Source: Poriferisodalis sp963663635
GTDB lineage: Bacteria; Actinomycetota; Acidimicrobiia; Acidimicrobiales; Poriferisodalaceae
NCBI GenBank assembly: GCA_963663635.2
Contig: CAXXMY010000005.1
Location: 62,001 to 126,000, forward strand
DNA length: 64,000 bases
Direction: 5' to 3'
The notes under the pieces were generated by a model. It had not been told where the DNA came from and searched no databases. It saw only the letters and a list, made by a program, of their open reading frames with translations. A program made the translations under genes and the position numbers. This document shows positions 18,469 to 27,297 of this stretch, piece by piece (position 1 is the stretch's first letter; each line of letters opens with the position of its first letter).

Positions 18469-18678
18469 GCACCGCCGGCCGGGACGGCGGACAGGACAGT
18501 CAAGGTGGTCTCCAAGGCTCCTATGAGGTCACGTCCGCCCGACCGGTCGATGCGCGCCAGCAGCCGGGACACCAAGCCGACAGATCAGCAACAAGGCACC
18601 AAGCCCGTCACACCCAGGGTCACACTCAGGCCCGAACCACTGGCCCAAACAGCATGACCGTCACACCCCTCTCCTACG

Positions 18679-19239
18679 ATGGACTCCATGGATGTCGCCT
18701 ACGACGAGGACAAGTTCGCCGAGTTGCTGCTGCACGTCGCCTCTCGGTTGCAGGGCGACCGCGCTGGGGGCGCTACGAAGCTCAACAAGGTGCTGTTCTT
18801 CGTAGAGTTCACGCACCTGCGGCGACATCACCGGGTGGTATCGGGCTGTCAGTTCCAGAAGCTTCCTCATGGACCGGCCCCGCATCAGCTCCTTCCGGTC
18901 CGGCGACGGCTGATCGACTCCGGCGCGGCCGAGTTGATCGAAGAGGACTTCCTCGGCCGCCCGCAGCACCGGTTGGTGCCGAAACGACCGACAGACCTGA
19001 CCCGGTTCACCGTCGAGGAGCTGCAGACCATCGAAGATGTGCTCGCCCAGCTCGCGGGGATGACCGGAACCCAGGTAAGTGAGCTGTCTCATCAGGAGCC
19101 GGGCTGGCGACTGACCGAGATCGGCGAAACCATCCCGTTCTCGACAGCGTTCCTCGACTTCCCGCAGGCAGCGACCCCAACCAGCGAGCGGCTATCCAAG
19201 TCGGTGGCGGAGCGATACGGGTTTGCAACGGCTGGTTGA
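18679..19239 (+). CDS. Panacea-domain (SocA-like, DUF4065-type) antitoxin
   Basis: A 186-residue protein with a Panacea-domain core (GGATKLNKVLFFVEFTHLRRH, then QKLPHGPAPHQLLPVRRRLIDSGAAEL). Panacea proteins are hyperpromiscuous antitoxins that pair with diverse toxins; the founding member, SocA, is a proteolytic adaptor. The stop overlaps the next ATG (TGATG), so the adjacent small gene is probably the toxin. ATG 18679 is taken; a second in-frame ATG lies 9 bp later. Confidence 0.75.
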   Translation: MDSMDVAYDEDKFAELLLHVASRLQGDRAGGATKLNKVLFFVEFTHLRRHHRVVSGCQFQKLPHGPAPHQLLPVRRRLIDSGAAELIEEDFLGRPQHRLVPKRPTDLTRFTVEELQTIEDVLAQLAGMTGTQVSELSHQEPGWRLTEIGETIPFSTAFLDFPQAATPTSERLSKSVAERYGFATAG

Positions 19240-19556
19240 TGTTCGAGGTTCGTGTCGGCGAGGCTGCGGCCGAGAAGATCACGAGGACGTACGGCCCCGA
19301 GCGAAGCGCAACCGGACGGCCGTCGGAGTGGGACTTCTGGTCCGGGCCGCTCGCTGCCGCACTCATCGGATTTCGGGACTTCGAGAACCTGCTCTTCGAC
19401 CTCCACCCAGAGATCCGCACCCTCCACATCGTCGACCCCGTCTTTGGCGCTCTGGTCTTCGCTGGCGTGCTCGTGGAGCCAGGTGTGGTCGAGATCGCCG
19501 ACTACGAGGTCGATCCTGACTACTGGGACATGATCGAGGACGACCCGAATGACTGA
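19239..19556 (+). CDS. Probable toxin partner of Panacea protein
   Basis: A 105-residue acidic protein of unknown family (FEVRVGEAAAEKITRTYGPERSATGRPSEWDFWSGPL; ends EDDPND). Its start overlaps the Panacea stop by one base and its end overlaps the next gene by 8 bp. By known architecture, a small gene coupled to a Panacea antitoxin is usually the toxin. No catalytic motif is recognised. Confidence 0.5.
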   Translation: MFEVRVGEAAAEKITRTYGPERSATGRPSEWDFWSGPLAAALIGFRDFENLLFDLHPEIRTLHIVDPVFGALVFAGVLVEPGVVEIADYEVDPDYWDMIEDDPND

Positions 19557-19863
19557 ACCACCAGCCCCGGTCACGATCCGTCGCGAGCTCGAACGACTGA
19601 TCGTCACCGACCTGCTCGGCCCATCCGACCCGCACGAACAGCTCCCCGGGGTCCGCAGCCCGGTGCGGGAGTGGTACCTGGTCGGGATGCTGGCGCCGAA
19701 GGGAACCGTGGTCGACCCGAGCAGAGGCGACGGCGACGACCTCCAAAACGACGATGAAGGCGGTGCGCCCGGCCCCGACGACCGGCCGGCCAAGGTGGTG
19801 CTCTTCCCGTCATCGGCCGGATTCTCCGCGGCCATCGATCGATCATGCGACTCGCTGGCCGTG
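19549..19863 (+). pseudogene. N-terminal stub of a DrmA-like (DISARM) helicase
   Basis: About 105 codons resemble the N-terminus of DISARM DrmA-type helicases: RRELERLIVTDLLGPSDPHEQLPG, VREWYLVGMLAPKG and VVLFPSSAGFSAAID. The frame then runs into an IS110-type fragment from about 19864 and stops at 19911. No helicase motif and no other DISARM gene follows. The 8-bp overlap with the preceding gene shows that the Panacea pair was once co-transcribed with it. Confidence 0.5.
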
Positions 19864-20046
19864 AGTGAATCGCCCTGGGACGTTCCTATAGATGTCAAGT
19901 GCGGGTTGTGAGGGTGGAGAGGTCGGCTCGGAGTGTGCGGTAGAGCTCTCGGGCGACGAAGCGTTTGAGGCAGCGGATGGCTTCTTTTTTGGTTTTGCCT
20001 TCGGCGAGCCGGCGGTCCATGTAGCTGCGGGTTCGTTCGCAACAAC
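19864..20046 (-). mobile_element. 3' end fragment of an IS110-type element
   Basis: This stretch is nearly identical to 51210-51395, the 3' end of the intact IS110-type copy (transposase C-terminal residues, minus strand, and the end containing GACGTTCCTATAGATGTC). Identity ends at about 20046. The matching opposite end (CTCCTATGAGGTCACGTC) is seen separately at 18517-18534. Confidence 0.75.
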
Positions 20047-20278
20047 CGAAGATGCCCCTGCCGCAGTACCCAACGCAACCGGCTCTGGCTCACCACCCGC
20101 GCCGCCGCTGTCAACCTCCAACGACTCGTCAACCTCGGACTCGCACACAACGACCACCACTGGGCCATCACCTCACCCCCGCCCACCGCCACACCACCCC
20201 AAACAGCCCCCGCCGACTACACAGCACCCTCGACATGACCAGCCCAACCGACTACGAACTAGCCAACACCAACTGACC
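20047..20278 (+). mobile_element. 3' fragment of a second transposase gene
   Basis: One frame reads NRLWLTTRAAAVNLQRLVNLGLAHNDHHWAI and then a Pro/Thr-rich tail ending YELANTN. The segment LWLTTRAAAVNLQRLVNLGL parallels LWLDLRIAALNLDRAGRLG in the IS1182-type transposase of this window, so it is probably the C-terminus of a related but distinct transposase. The rest is absent. Confidence 0.5.
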
Positions 20279-20329
20279 AACCCTCCACGAAATGGGGGGA
20301 AGCCCAGGGTCTTGCCGTCGGGGCGGGTC

Positions 20330-20490
20330 TGACCCGCTCGCGGCCGCTTCCGGACCTGCAGCTGGGACGACACCGCGGCACTTCGGGAAGGTCGGACAAC
20401 CCCAGAACTGGTTCCCCTCATTCGCTCTCCGTCGAGCGGTGCGCAGGACCATTCCCGCACCGCAACGCGGGCAGTCAGGCGGCGTCTCAG
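20330..20490 (-). pseudogene. Topoisomerase-type zinc-ribbon fragment
   Basis: On the minus strand the peptide CPRCGAGMVLRTARRRANEGNQFWGCPTFPKCRG has the four cysteines and spacing of a topoisomerase C4 zinc ribbon, as found at the C-terminus of topoisomerase I and some restriction-like nucleases. It is bounded by an IS1182-type end at 20497 and unrelated sequence after 20330, so it is a detached domain without a gene. Confidence 0.6.
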
Positions 20491-20496
20491 CAGGAC

Positions 20497-20512
20497 CTAG
20501 GAGGGTGGTCGG
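20497..20512. repeat. Solo IS1182-type terminal repeat
   Basis: The exact 16-bp sequence CTAGGAGGGTGGTCGG occurs here without a transposase. It replaces the first bases of the DUF222-HNH element, whose left-end sequence resumes immediately after it (compare 51048-51110). Confidence 0.75.
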
Positions 20513-20939
20513 AATCGTTTGCGCTGTTGTCGGTGAGCCGAGTGCTGGCGTTCCGCAGTCCTTGCAGTCCTTGCAGGCTGCGTCGGCTGCGTCGGCTGCG
20601 TCGGCCGAGAGCGAGGGTGCGTGCGTGCGTGCGCGCAGCACGATTGCTGGCGCGACACGGCATGCTCGTGCGGTTTCGGCCATTGGGCAGGGGCACGCGC
20701 CCGTGATGAGTGCGCTGCATGCGGGTTGTGGGGGTTGTGCTGGCGTCGGCTTGGGTGCGGTGATGCAATTGCAAGGTTGTTCGGTGGTTTGCGTGTCACA
20801 CCCGACGTTTACAGTCATTGTCATGAAGTACACAGACGTTCGCAGCGATTTGGCGGCGGGTATGCCGACTGGCTTGATGCCAGCCAGCGACGCGGCCTTG
20901 ACCGCTCCGCCCGCGCTGTCGTCGCCGGCTAAGGCGGCA

Positions 20940-21150
20940 TCGCTTCGGGTTGAGCCGGTCGAGCCTGCATTGCTTCGGGTTGAGCCGGTTGGTCCGGTGT
21001 TGTCGGCTGAGCCGGTATCGCTTCGGGTCGGGCCGGTTGAGCCGACATTGCTTCGGGTTGAGCCGGTTGGTCCGGTGTTGTCGGTCGAGCCGGTGTTGCT
21101 TCGGGTCGGGCCGGTTGGTCCGGTGTTGTCGGTTGAGGGTGTGTTGTCGG
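20940..21150 (+). repeat. In-frame tandem repeats in the DUF222 gene
   Basis: Imperfect repeats built on CTTCGGGTTGAGCCGGTTG and GGTCCGGTGTTGTCGGT encode alternating LLRVEPVGPVLSVEP and LRVGPVEPTL blocks about 20 residues long. They lie between the N-terminus and the conserved DUF222 domain, where family members are usually low-complexity. Confidence 0.65.
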
Positions 21151-22369
21151 TGTTGTGCGGGGCGCGTGACGTTGTCGCGCGGGCGTCGCTGGTGCCGTTG
21201 GGCGATGCGGGCTGCGACAGGCTTGGCGATGTCGTCGACGTTGCGTCTCGGCTGCGTTCAGCCGCGGACGCGGTGGTGCTCTCGGCGACTGCTGCGCTCG
21301 AGGCCGCCCGTGCCGGGTCGGGCCGCAGTGCGCTGGTGGGCCGGGCGCGGCTGAGCAGGCGCAACGCCAAGCGCACCGTTGAGTCCAGCGAGCAGGTCAC
21401 GCAGATGCCGAACGTGGCTCGCGGCCTCGCGGCAGGCGAGCTGAACGCCGAGCACGCGGCCGTGCTCGCCGACGCGGCGCGGCGCACCAGCCCCGACGCA
21501 GTCGATTCTGCTGCAGAGCTGCTCGAAGCCGCCGCGGTCGTGTCGCCTGAGAAGCTGCGCGAGCAGGTCAAGGCGTTTGTGGCCCGTCATGATCCTGAGG
21601 CTGCTGAGTGCGAGCTGGGCCGTCAGCGCCGTGAGCGCTGCGCGTCGTTGTTCGTTGACGAGTCGACTGGGATGGGTGTGCTGCACGCCGAGTTCGACCC
21701 GGTCAGCTTCGCACTGGTGTGCCAGGCGCTCGCGAACTACAACGACGCCCTGTGGCGTCTCGACGGCGGACGCGACGGCACACCAGGCCAGATCCGCGAC
21801 AACCGCCAACGCCTCGCCGACAGCCTGTTCGAGATGGTCACCGACCGCAACGCCCTGGCCACTATCGACCACCCCGCCGCACACACCCCCAACACCGCCC
21901 GCCGCCCACAAACCAATGCCGGCCACGACCACAACAGCGACGCCGACCGGGGAGGACGCAGCCATGCCGACCACGACGGACGAAGCGATCACGGCCACGG
22001 CCAGAACCCCTATGCCCGCGACCCCACCGAACGCCCTCGCGACGGCGGTGCCGGTGATGCGAGGCCCGGCTCGGGCGGCGATGGCGTCTGCGACAGCCCG
22101 GCGGGCCGCTCGATCGATCGGTGGCGGCCTGCCCAAGCACCCAACCAGCTCATCATCATCGCCGAGACCGGCGTGATCGACGGCACCAAACCCGACGGGC
22201 TCTGCGAACTCCTCGGAGCCGGACCCGTCCCGCCCGCGATCCTCGACAACCTCTCACCCGACACCCGCATCCGCGGCGCACTGTTCGACGCCAACGGAGA
22301 AATCCTGTGGCTCGGACGCAGCCGTCGACACGCCAGCATCGCCCGACATCTCGCCGTCGCGATACGCGA

Positions 22370-23520
22370 TGAGGTGTTTCTGACTCTTCGCGACGGGTTG
22401 GGGTTGGGTTCAGACTGCGTCGGTGGGTTGCTGGCGGGTTGTGGTTGGTGAGAGTAGTGGTCTGGGTCATCGTTGGCTCCGGTGCCAGGCTCGGCGTTGT
22501 TGGTCGGCGGTGTGCATCGCGGTGTTGGGGGGCGGCGCGGATGGTGTCGCCGCGGCCGTCGTGTTCGTCGTTGGGGGTGACGCAGCCGATGGCTTCGTGC
22601 AGCCGGACGCTGTTGTGGTGGGCTGGGATCGGTTCGGTTTCGGCGGTGAGCACGGTCGGGTCGGTGATCGTGGTCAGGTGGGGGTGCTCGCGTTTGGCGT
22701 GGCCCCACAGCGACTCGATCCAGGCTTGGTCGGTCGGTGTGGAGGGGCGGCCGAAGTGTTGAGCGATCGAGCACAGGGCCATGAACCGGCGGGTCTCGTT
22801 GGCGCGCATCTCGGTGCTGTTGTCCGAGATCGCCAGCAGCAACGGGATCGTGGTGTCATCGGGCGGTTCGGCGTCGGGGTCGTCGAGGCGCGCCCGCAGC
22901 TCGTCGGCGGGCAGCCCTTCGTTGTCGAGACCGCGGCTGAACAGGACCCGGGCGGCGACCGAGTCGGGGTTGGCTGTGAGGTGGGCGCAGATCCATTTGC
23001 GGCTGACGAGGTCGACGATCGCGTACGCGTGCTTGGCGGCAGCGCAGCGTTCGAACTGGGAGCCGTCCCAGCACCACAGCTGGTTCGGGCGCCATTCATG
23101 CCAGGCCGGCCACGGCGTCTTGGCGCTGCGCGCGGGCCGCGGGCCTGCTTGCAGGGCAAGGCCGTGACGGGCCAGGACCCGATCCACTGTCGATGGCGAT
23201 GCCCACACTCGCTGTTCGCAGGAGCCGCGGTGGGCGAGCTTGGGGTGCGAGCGGTCGATGTCGCCCCAGTCATCGAACAGCGCCAAGATCTCGGCCTCTT
23301 CGCACTCGAGGAGCCCATGGATCGGGTTCCCGCCCGCAGCGAGGTCCTCGAGGCGGGCGGCGGCTCGGCGTTGTCGCCAGCGCCACACCCTGGCCCGGTC
23401 GACCTCGAGGGCCGCGCAGGCCCGGGTGAGACTCCAGCCGGCGCGCACAGCGTCGTCGATCAAGCCGAGCAGCGCTGCTTTGGCGGCCCCGTCGACGCGG
23501 GCGGGGATCGGGCCGCTCAT
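22370..23520 (-). CDS. IS3-type orfB DDE transposase
   Basis: Starts at the ATGA overlap with orfA (MSGPIPARVDGAAKAALLGLIDDAV). It contains an HTH_21-like segment (ILALFDDWGDIDRSHPKLAHRG), then a catalytic rve domain with the first Asp in QLWCWDGSQF, the second in LAISDNSTEMRA and the Glu in TDQAWIESLWGHAKREHPHL. No stop codon lies inside the element: the frame leaves the IS tip and reads antisense through the interrupted host gene to a stop at 22156. Each insertion therefore gives the transposase a different tail. Confidence 0.8.
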
Positions 23521-23846
23521 CCCCAGTGCGATTTTCCCCGCAGCACCGCCAACTCGACCGCCTGCTCGATCACCGTGGACTGGAGCCGTTCGACTTCGGC
23601 GCGCAACGCGGCCGCCTCCGACGCCTCGGCGCGGGACCGGCGCGCCCGGCCCGGCCCCGAAGCCTGCAAAGCGGCGATCGCCCCGTCGCGAGCCACAGCG
23701 CGCAGCCGAGCGACCACCGAGCGATCCACCCCCGCCTCGGCCGCGGCGTCCGCCCGGGAAATCTGCCCCGACAGCATCCGCACCCACAAGTCGTACTTCT
23801 GCTCCGCTGTCAGCATCCCCTTCGGCTCTCGCTGCATCGACGTCAT
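23517..23846 (-). CDS. IS3-type orfA (HTH) protein
   Basis: A 109-residue protein with the N-terminal helix-turn-helix of IS3 orfA (KYDLWVRMLSGQISRADAAAEAGVDRSVVARLR) and a C-terminal leucine-heptad segment (LRAEVERLQSTVIEQAVELAVLRGK). It binds the element ends with the orfB catalytic subunit. Its stop overlaps the orfB ATG (ATGA). Confidence 0.8.
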   Translation of the reverse strand: MTSMQREPKGMLTAEQKYDLWVRMLSGQISRADAAAEAGVDRSVVARLRAVARDGAIAALQASGPGRARRSRAEASEAAALRAEVERLQSTVIEQAVELAVLRGKSHWG

Positions 23847-24455
23847 CGTTGACGGCCTCCATGATCAACGCCAGCCACCGTGTCAGACGCAACCTGAAAG
23901 AACCAGAATCCCGTCGCGCTAAGTCAGACGCAACACAGCGACCGCGGCTGCGTGCTGTGCCGCGCACCCATGCACCGCTGCGACGACCACCACATCAACG
24001 AATGGAAAACCGACAACGGCACCACGGACATCCCCAATCTCGCAGCCCTGTGCGGCGACTGCCACAGCAAGCTCCACAACAACAACGAACGCCTCGAACG
24101 CCGACCCGCCCCCCGCCGATGGACCACCACACCCCGCACGAACACCACCGCCCAAACCAACAACACAACACCCACACCACCACCGTGACCGTGACCCCAC
24201 CCCTCGCGGCTGGCGACACACGCACCACCACCCCCACCGACGCCAGCCACACGGCCACACCCGGTGACCCATCCACCAACGCCACACCCGGCGGCAGCGC
24301 GAACGTTTGTGGTCACAGCACTAGCGACGGTTCGTTCGACGTGAGCTCCACCAGCGGCGGATCGTGGCGACGTCCAAGGGACTGCACCCGAGGCGGTCGA
24401 TCTGTCGGGCTGGCCGGAGGGCACACGGCTGCGGTGGCCTCATAGTCTGCGTGCC

Positions 24456-24964
24456 GTGCCGGCCGATTCGCTGCAGCTCAGCAACAACCAGATCAACAAG
24501 GCCGGTCGCACTTTGCGCCGGTACTTCTCCGAGACCCAGCCGAAACCAACCGGCGCAGAGGCACGCTCCGCTTTGGGCGTCCTGCGCAACTACCGGAGCG
24601 CACACAGCGCCGCTGTACGCCGAGCGCATTCACCGCGACAAGTGACTCTGACCGTCCCAGCGAATCCAGGACCGAAATGCCACCCAAGCCCCACACCACA
24701 TATTTCCTCGTCGTATTCGACAACGACACCGGCCGACGCATCTCGCTCACCGCCATCGACGACCCGCACGAGGCCATCCGCCGCTACGACGAGGTCGAGG
24801 CCACCTACCTCGACTTGCCCAGGGTCGAGGTGGTGCTGTTGGGCGCAGCCTCCGAGGACGCCATCCGCGTCACCCACCCTCGCTACTTCTATGACGGCTA
24901 TCACAGCTCTGACTCGATCAAGTCGATGATGGCTCCCTTCAAGCACCTCATCGCCGCCAACTGA
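24456..24964 (+). pseudogene. Possible RelA/SpoT-domain gene with internal deletion, plus 95-residue C-terminal frame
   Basis: The first part (PADSLQLSNNQINKAGRTLRRYFSE to ALGVLRNYRSAHSAAVRRA, 24456 to about 24640) resembles the N-terminus of actinobacterial RelA/SpoT-domain proteins. A separate frame from ATG 24677 gives 95 residues (YFLVVFDNDTGRRISLTAIDD, VEVVLLGAASEDAIRVTHPRYF), similar to what I recall as their C-terminal segment. The synthetase core between them is missing. An alternative is that 24677-24964 is an independent small hypothetical gene, since the frame itself is intact. Confidence 0.35.
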
Positions 24965-24974
24965 CCCCCACGTA

Positions 24975-25334
24975 CTACCAGCGGCGTCGTTTCGTAGCTG
25001 CGACCGCGGCGGTGAGATCTTCAACCGACACCGCATTTCGATTGTCTCTCACGGCGATTCGAATCGCAGTCCACGCAGTCGCTTCGACCGCCGCATGGGG
25101 CAGGCCGCGGAGCTGCGTCCCCATCTCGTCGATCGGCAGCGGTTCCGACTTCACGTGTTTCAGCCCGCGCCCCAGGAGCATCCGGATTTCCCTGACGGTC
25201 GGAAGGGGGAACTCGACGACTTCATCGAAGCGCCGCCACAGCGCAGGCCTGAGGACGAGGTTGCCGAGGTAGCGCTCTGGGCGTCGGACTGTCGCAAGGT
25301 CCCAGCCCTGATCGGGGTCGATCGGCGGAGGCAC
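24975..25334 (-). pseudogene. C-terminal fragment of an AAA+ ATPase
   Basis: The minus-strand peptide contains NLVLRPALWRRFDEVVEFPLPTVREIRMLLGRGL, the sensor-2/lid region typical of AAA+ ATPases (arginine-finger RRFD, then FPLPT). It then has a helical end with AVSVEDLTAAVAATKRRRW. Walker A and B motifs are absent because the gene is cut upstream of about 25335. Confidence 0.6.
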
Positions 25335-25364
25335 GAGTCGTACATCGCTGACGTTTGATTTTCG

Positions 25365-25532
25365 TCCAGCCCCGTGTACTGGACGATCGACGCCTACCGC
25401 AGCGTGCTCGTCGCGAGCAGGGGTTCGGCCAGGCCGTGGGGATGCAGGTCGGGTTCGCGACCCTGTTCATCGCCGTGACCCTGTGGGCGTTCCGCGTCGA
25501 AAAGCCGAAAGAGAGCTACGACGGCGAGTGAC
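25365..25532 (+). pseudogene. C-terminal fragment of an ABC-2-type permease
   Basis: One frame reads PVYWTIDAYRSVLVA and, after a one-base shift, EQGFGQAVGMQVGFATLFIAVTLWAFRVEKPKESYDGE then stop. This looks like the last loop and last membrane helix of an ABC-2 permease. A shorter copy of the same motif (WTIDAYRSVL) is at 27565-27605. Both are debris. Confidence 0.4.
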
Positions 25533-25759
25533 AGCGGACGTGGCCCGCTGCGCCGTCTGAGGCGAGCCGAGTCAGCCCATCAACGCAATACGCTTTCGGT
25601 ATCTGCTCCCCGCCCGCTGGACTGCGACTTCGGTCCGGCCCCCAGGCGGGTGTTTCTTGTTATTCGGGCACTCATGCTCATCGGCGGCCAGAATCCTGAA
25701 TCTGTTCCGTCAGCGTGCCTGACCGCGGAAATGTGAACATATTGCTACGATATTTTCTC

Positions 25760-26356
25760 ATGAGCACTGCCCGAGTCGTTCGTGACCATGTCGAGCGCAT
25801 CCCCACGCGTTCATTCGTGTCCCGCGCTGACCTGCCTGAGGCCTGCCACGCGATCGACTGCGAACTGGCGCGGATGGCGAGCAGGAACGAGCTTGTGCGC
25901 GTCTACAAGGGGCTCTATTGGAAAGGGGCCCAAACTCGCGCTGGCATGCCCGCACCGGCGCCCATAGACGTCGGTCTGCGCGTCGCCGGCAGCGGCTCTG
26001 GTCCCGCGGAATTCTCGGCTGCCGCGAGCCTCGGCCTCACTACCCAGGTTCCTTCGGTCGACGTTGTCGCTGTGGCTGGGCGGGCGCCACGACCTCCCAA
26101 GGGAGTGGCGTTCGTGTCGCGTGCCGTTGATCGCAGGTTCCGAGGTCTGCGGCCGCTGGAGGTGGCAGTGCTCGAGTTGCTGCGGGACGGCACCCGTTTC
26201 ATCGAGGCCGACTGGGAGCAGGCGGTCGCCGTTGTTGCACAGCTCACCGAGTCCGGCGCCATCCGCCGCCAACAGATCGGCGAGCAGATCCGCAGCGAGC
26301 ATCATGTGGCCGCGCGCGGACGCTGGCGACTCCTCGCCGAACGAATCCGATCATGA
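25760..26356 (+). CDS. AbiEi-like type IV antitoxin
   Basis: A 198-residue protein with the AbiEi/DUF6088 pattern. An N-terminal winged helix (VERIPTRSFVSRADLPEACHAIDCELARMASRNELVRVYKGLYWKG) is followed by a domain containing GPAEFSAAASLGLTTQVPSVDVVAVAGRAPRPPKGV. Antitoxins of this type repress their own promoter and counter AbiEii without direct binding. The start at ATG 25760 is chosen over an upstream in-frame codon because the motif begins there. A partial inverted repeat ATATTGCTACGATAT (25739-25753) just upstream is a possible operator. It overlaps the toxin gene by 4 bp. Confidence 0.8.
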   Translation: MSTARVVRDHVERIPTRSFVSRADLPEACHAIDCELARMASRNELVRVYKGLYWKGAQTRAGMPAPAPIDVGLRVAGSGSGPAEFSAAASLGLTTQVPSVDVVAVAGRAPRPPKGVAFVSRAVDRRFRGLRPLEVAVLELLRDGTRFIEADWEQAVAVVAQLTESGAIRRQQIGEQIRSEHHVAARGRWRLLAERIRS

Positions 26357-27297
26357 CGCTCAGCCTGCGCGACGAGTTGGACGAACTCGAGGGATACGTG
26401 AGCGCCGTTGCACTCGCCTCAGGCATTCCTGTGTCCCACGTCGAGAAGGACTTCTGGGTCACGGAGGCGCTGCGAGGCATCGCCGATGCGTCGCAAGCCA
26501 CTGGCTGCTCGGTGATCTTCAAGGGCGGCACGAGCTTGTCGAAAGCTCACCGGCTCATCCAGAGGTTCTCCGAGGACGTCGACTTGCTCGTGGTTCTCCC
26601 CAGCGGAGGCAAGAAATCGCGAGACTCGATCCTGAAGGAATTCGCGGCCGCTGCTAAAAGCGAGACAGGTCTGCAAGGCACGACGGAGGCCGCCACGACG
26701 ACAACGGGAGTCAAGCGCACGGTTAACTTGCACTACCCGGCGAGATTCTCGTCTGTTTCGCTGAAGAGCGATGTGGTGATGGAAATCGGTTCCCGCGGGG
26801 GAGCAATACCAAGCACGCTCATCAAGGTCTCGTCACTCATCTCGGAGTACACAGCCAGCGCAGGACTCGACCCTGACTATGCCGAGAATCGACCAGTGCC
26901 GCTTCTGGTGCTTGATCCCGTCCGGACCCTCGTCGAGAAGCTCATGATCCTTCACAATGCCGCCGAAGTCGGAGACGACGGACGGCGACGCAAGACAGCG
27001 CGCCACTACTACGACGTCGATGCATTGCTGCTTGAGCCGCGGATCTTGGCCGAACTTGAAAAGGTACAAGTCGACGTGCTTGCCCGAGAAGTTTCCCAGC
27101 ATTCACAGGCTGTCCAGCTGTCAAGCTCCGACCGACCGAGCGGCGGTTTCGCAGCGAGTTCAGCTTGGGGAGAGTGCCCGGACTGGCTCGTCCAGGCATA
27201 CGACGACGTCACTCAACGACTGGTTTGGCCGACTGCACACACCTCGAGGCTCGAACAGTGCTGTCAACGAGTCCGAGATCACGGCCAGCTGCTCTGA
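26353..27297 (+). CDS. AbiEii/AbiGii-type nucleotidyltransferase toxin
   Basis: A 314-residue toxin of the type IV AbiE system. The nucleotidyltransferase signature GGTSLSKAHRLIQRFSEDVDLLV (GS motif plus DxD) lies near residues 56-80, preceded by EKDFWVTEALRGI. Downstream KLMILHNAAEV and ARHYYDVDALL also match the family. By homology it transfers nucleotides to a cellular target and stops growth, giving abortive infection. The ATG overlaps the antitoxin stop (ATGA). The gene appears complete. Confidence 0.85.
   Translation: MTLSLRDELDELEGYVSAVALASGIPVSHVEKDFWVTEALRGIADASQATGCSVIFKGGTSLSKAHRLIQRFSEDVDLLVVLPSGGKKSRDSILKEFAAAAKSETGLQGTTEAATTTTGVKRTVNLHYPARFSSVSLKSDVVMEIGSRGGAIPSTLIKVSSLISEYTASAGLDPDYAENRPVPLLVLDPVRTLVEKLMILHNAAEVGDDGRRRKTARHYYDVDALLLEPRILAELEKVQVDVLAREVSQHSQAVQLSSSDRPSGGFAASSAWGECPDWLVQAYDDVTQRLVWPTAHTSRLEQCCQRVRDHGQLL

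Larger units (their letters stand above)
22370..23937 (-). mobile_element. IS3-type insertion sequence inside the HNH gene
   Basis: The ends TGAGGTGTTTCTGACTC and, inverted, TGTGTTGCGTCTGACTT match over about 21 of 28 positions. The 4-bp target duplication GCGA flanks the element (22366-22369 and 23938-23941). It has the two-gene IS3 organisation on the minus strand. Confidence 0.85.
20823..24188 (+). pseudogene. DUF222 / HNH endonuclease (13E12 repeat family), split by IS3-type insertion
   Basis: The N-terminal part (20823-22369) has a repetitive Val/Glu/Pro-rich leader (about residues 40-108) and then the DUF222 helical domain (AADAVVLSATAALEAARAG; VARGLAAGELNAEHAAVLADAARR; RQRRERCASLFVDESTGMGVLHAEFDPV) up to LAVAIRD. 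The C-terminal part resumes at 23942 with RGCVLCRAPMHRCDDHHINEW and LAALCGDCHSKLH, an HNH motif. Removing the insertion and one copy of the 4-bp duplication GCGA restores one continuous frame. The family is expanded in actinobacteria (the REP13E12 repeats of Mycobacterium); its role is unproven. As it stands, the nuclease domain is cut off. Confidence 0.8.
20513..24324 (+). mobile_element. DUF222-HNH (13E12-like) element with terminal inverted repeats, interrupted by IS3-type element
   Basis: The left part (20513-20700) matches the end fragment at 51060-51216. The right end is GAACGTTTGTGGTCACAGCACTAG at 24301-24324, matched at 14150-14173 and, inverted, at 51048-51071. The deduced terminal repeat is CTAGTGCTGTGWCCRCAAAC plus GTTC. 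Cargo is one DUF222/HNH gene. The left tip is replaced by an IS1182-type end and the gene is split by an IS3-type insertion at 22370-23937. Confidence 0.65.

Noticed and set aside
20252..21571. 439-codon minus-strand frame with Ser/Thr/Asn repeats
   Set aside because: Most of it is the antisense of the DUF222 repeat leader. Only the zinc-ribbon piece at 20330-20490 is real similarity.
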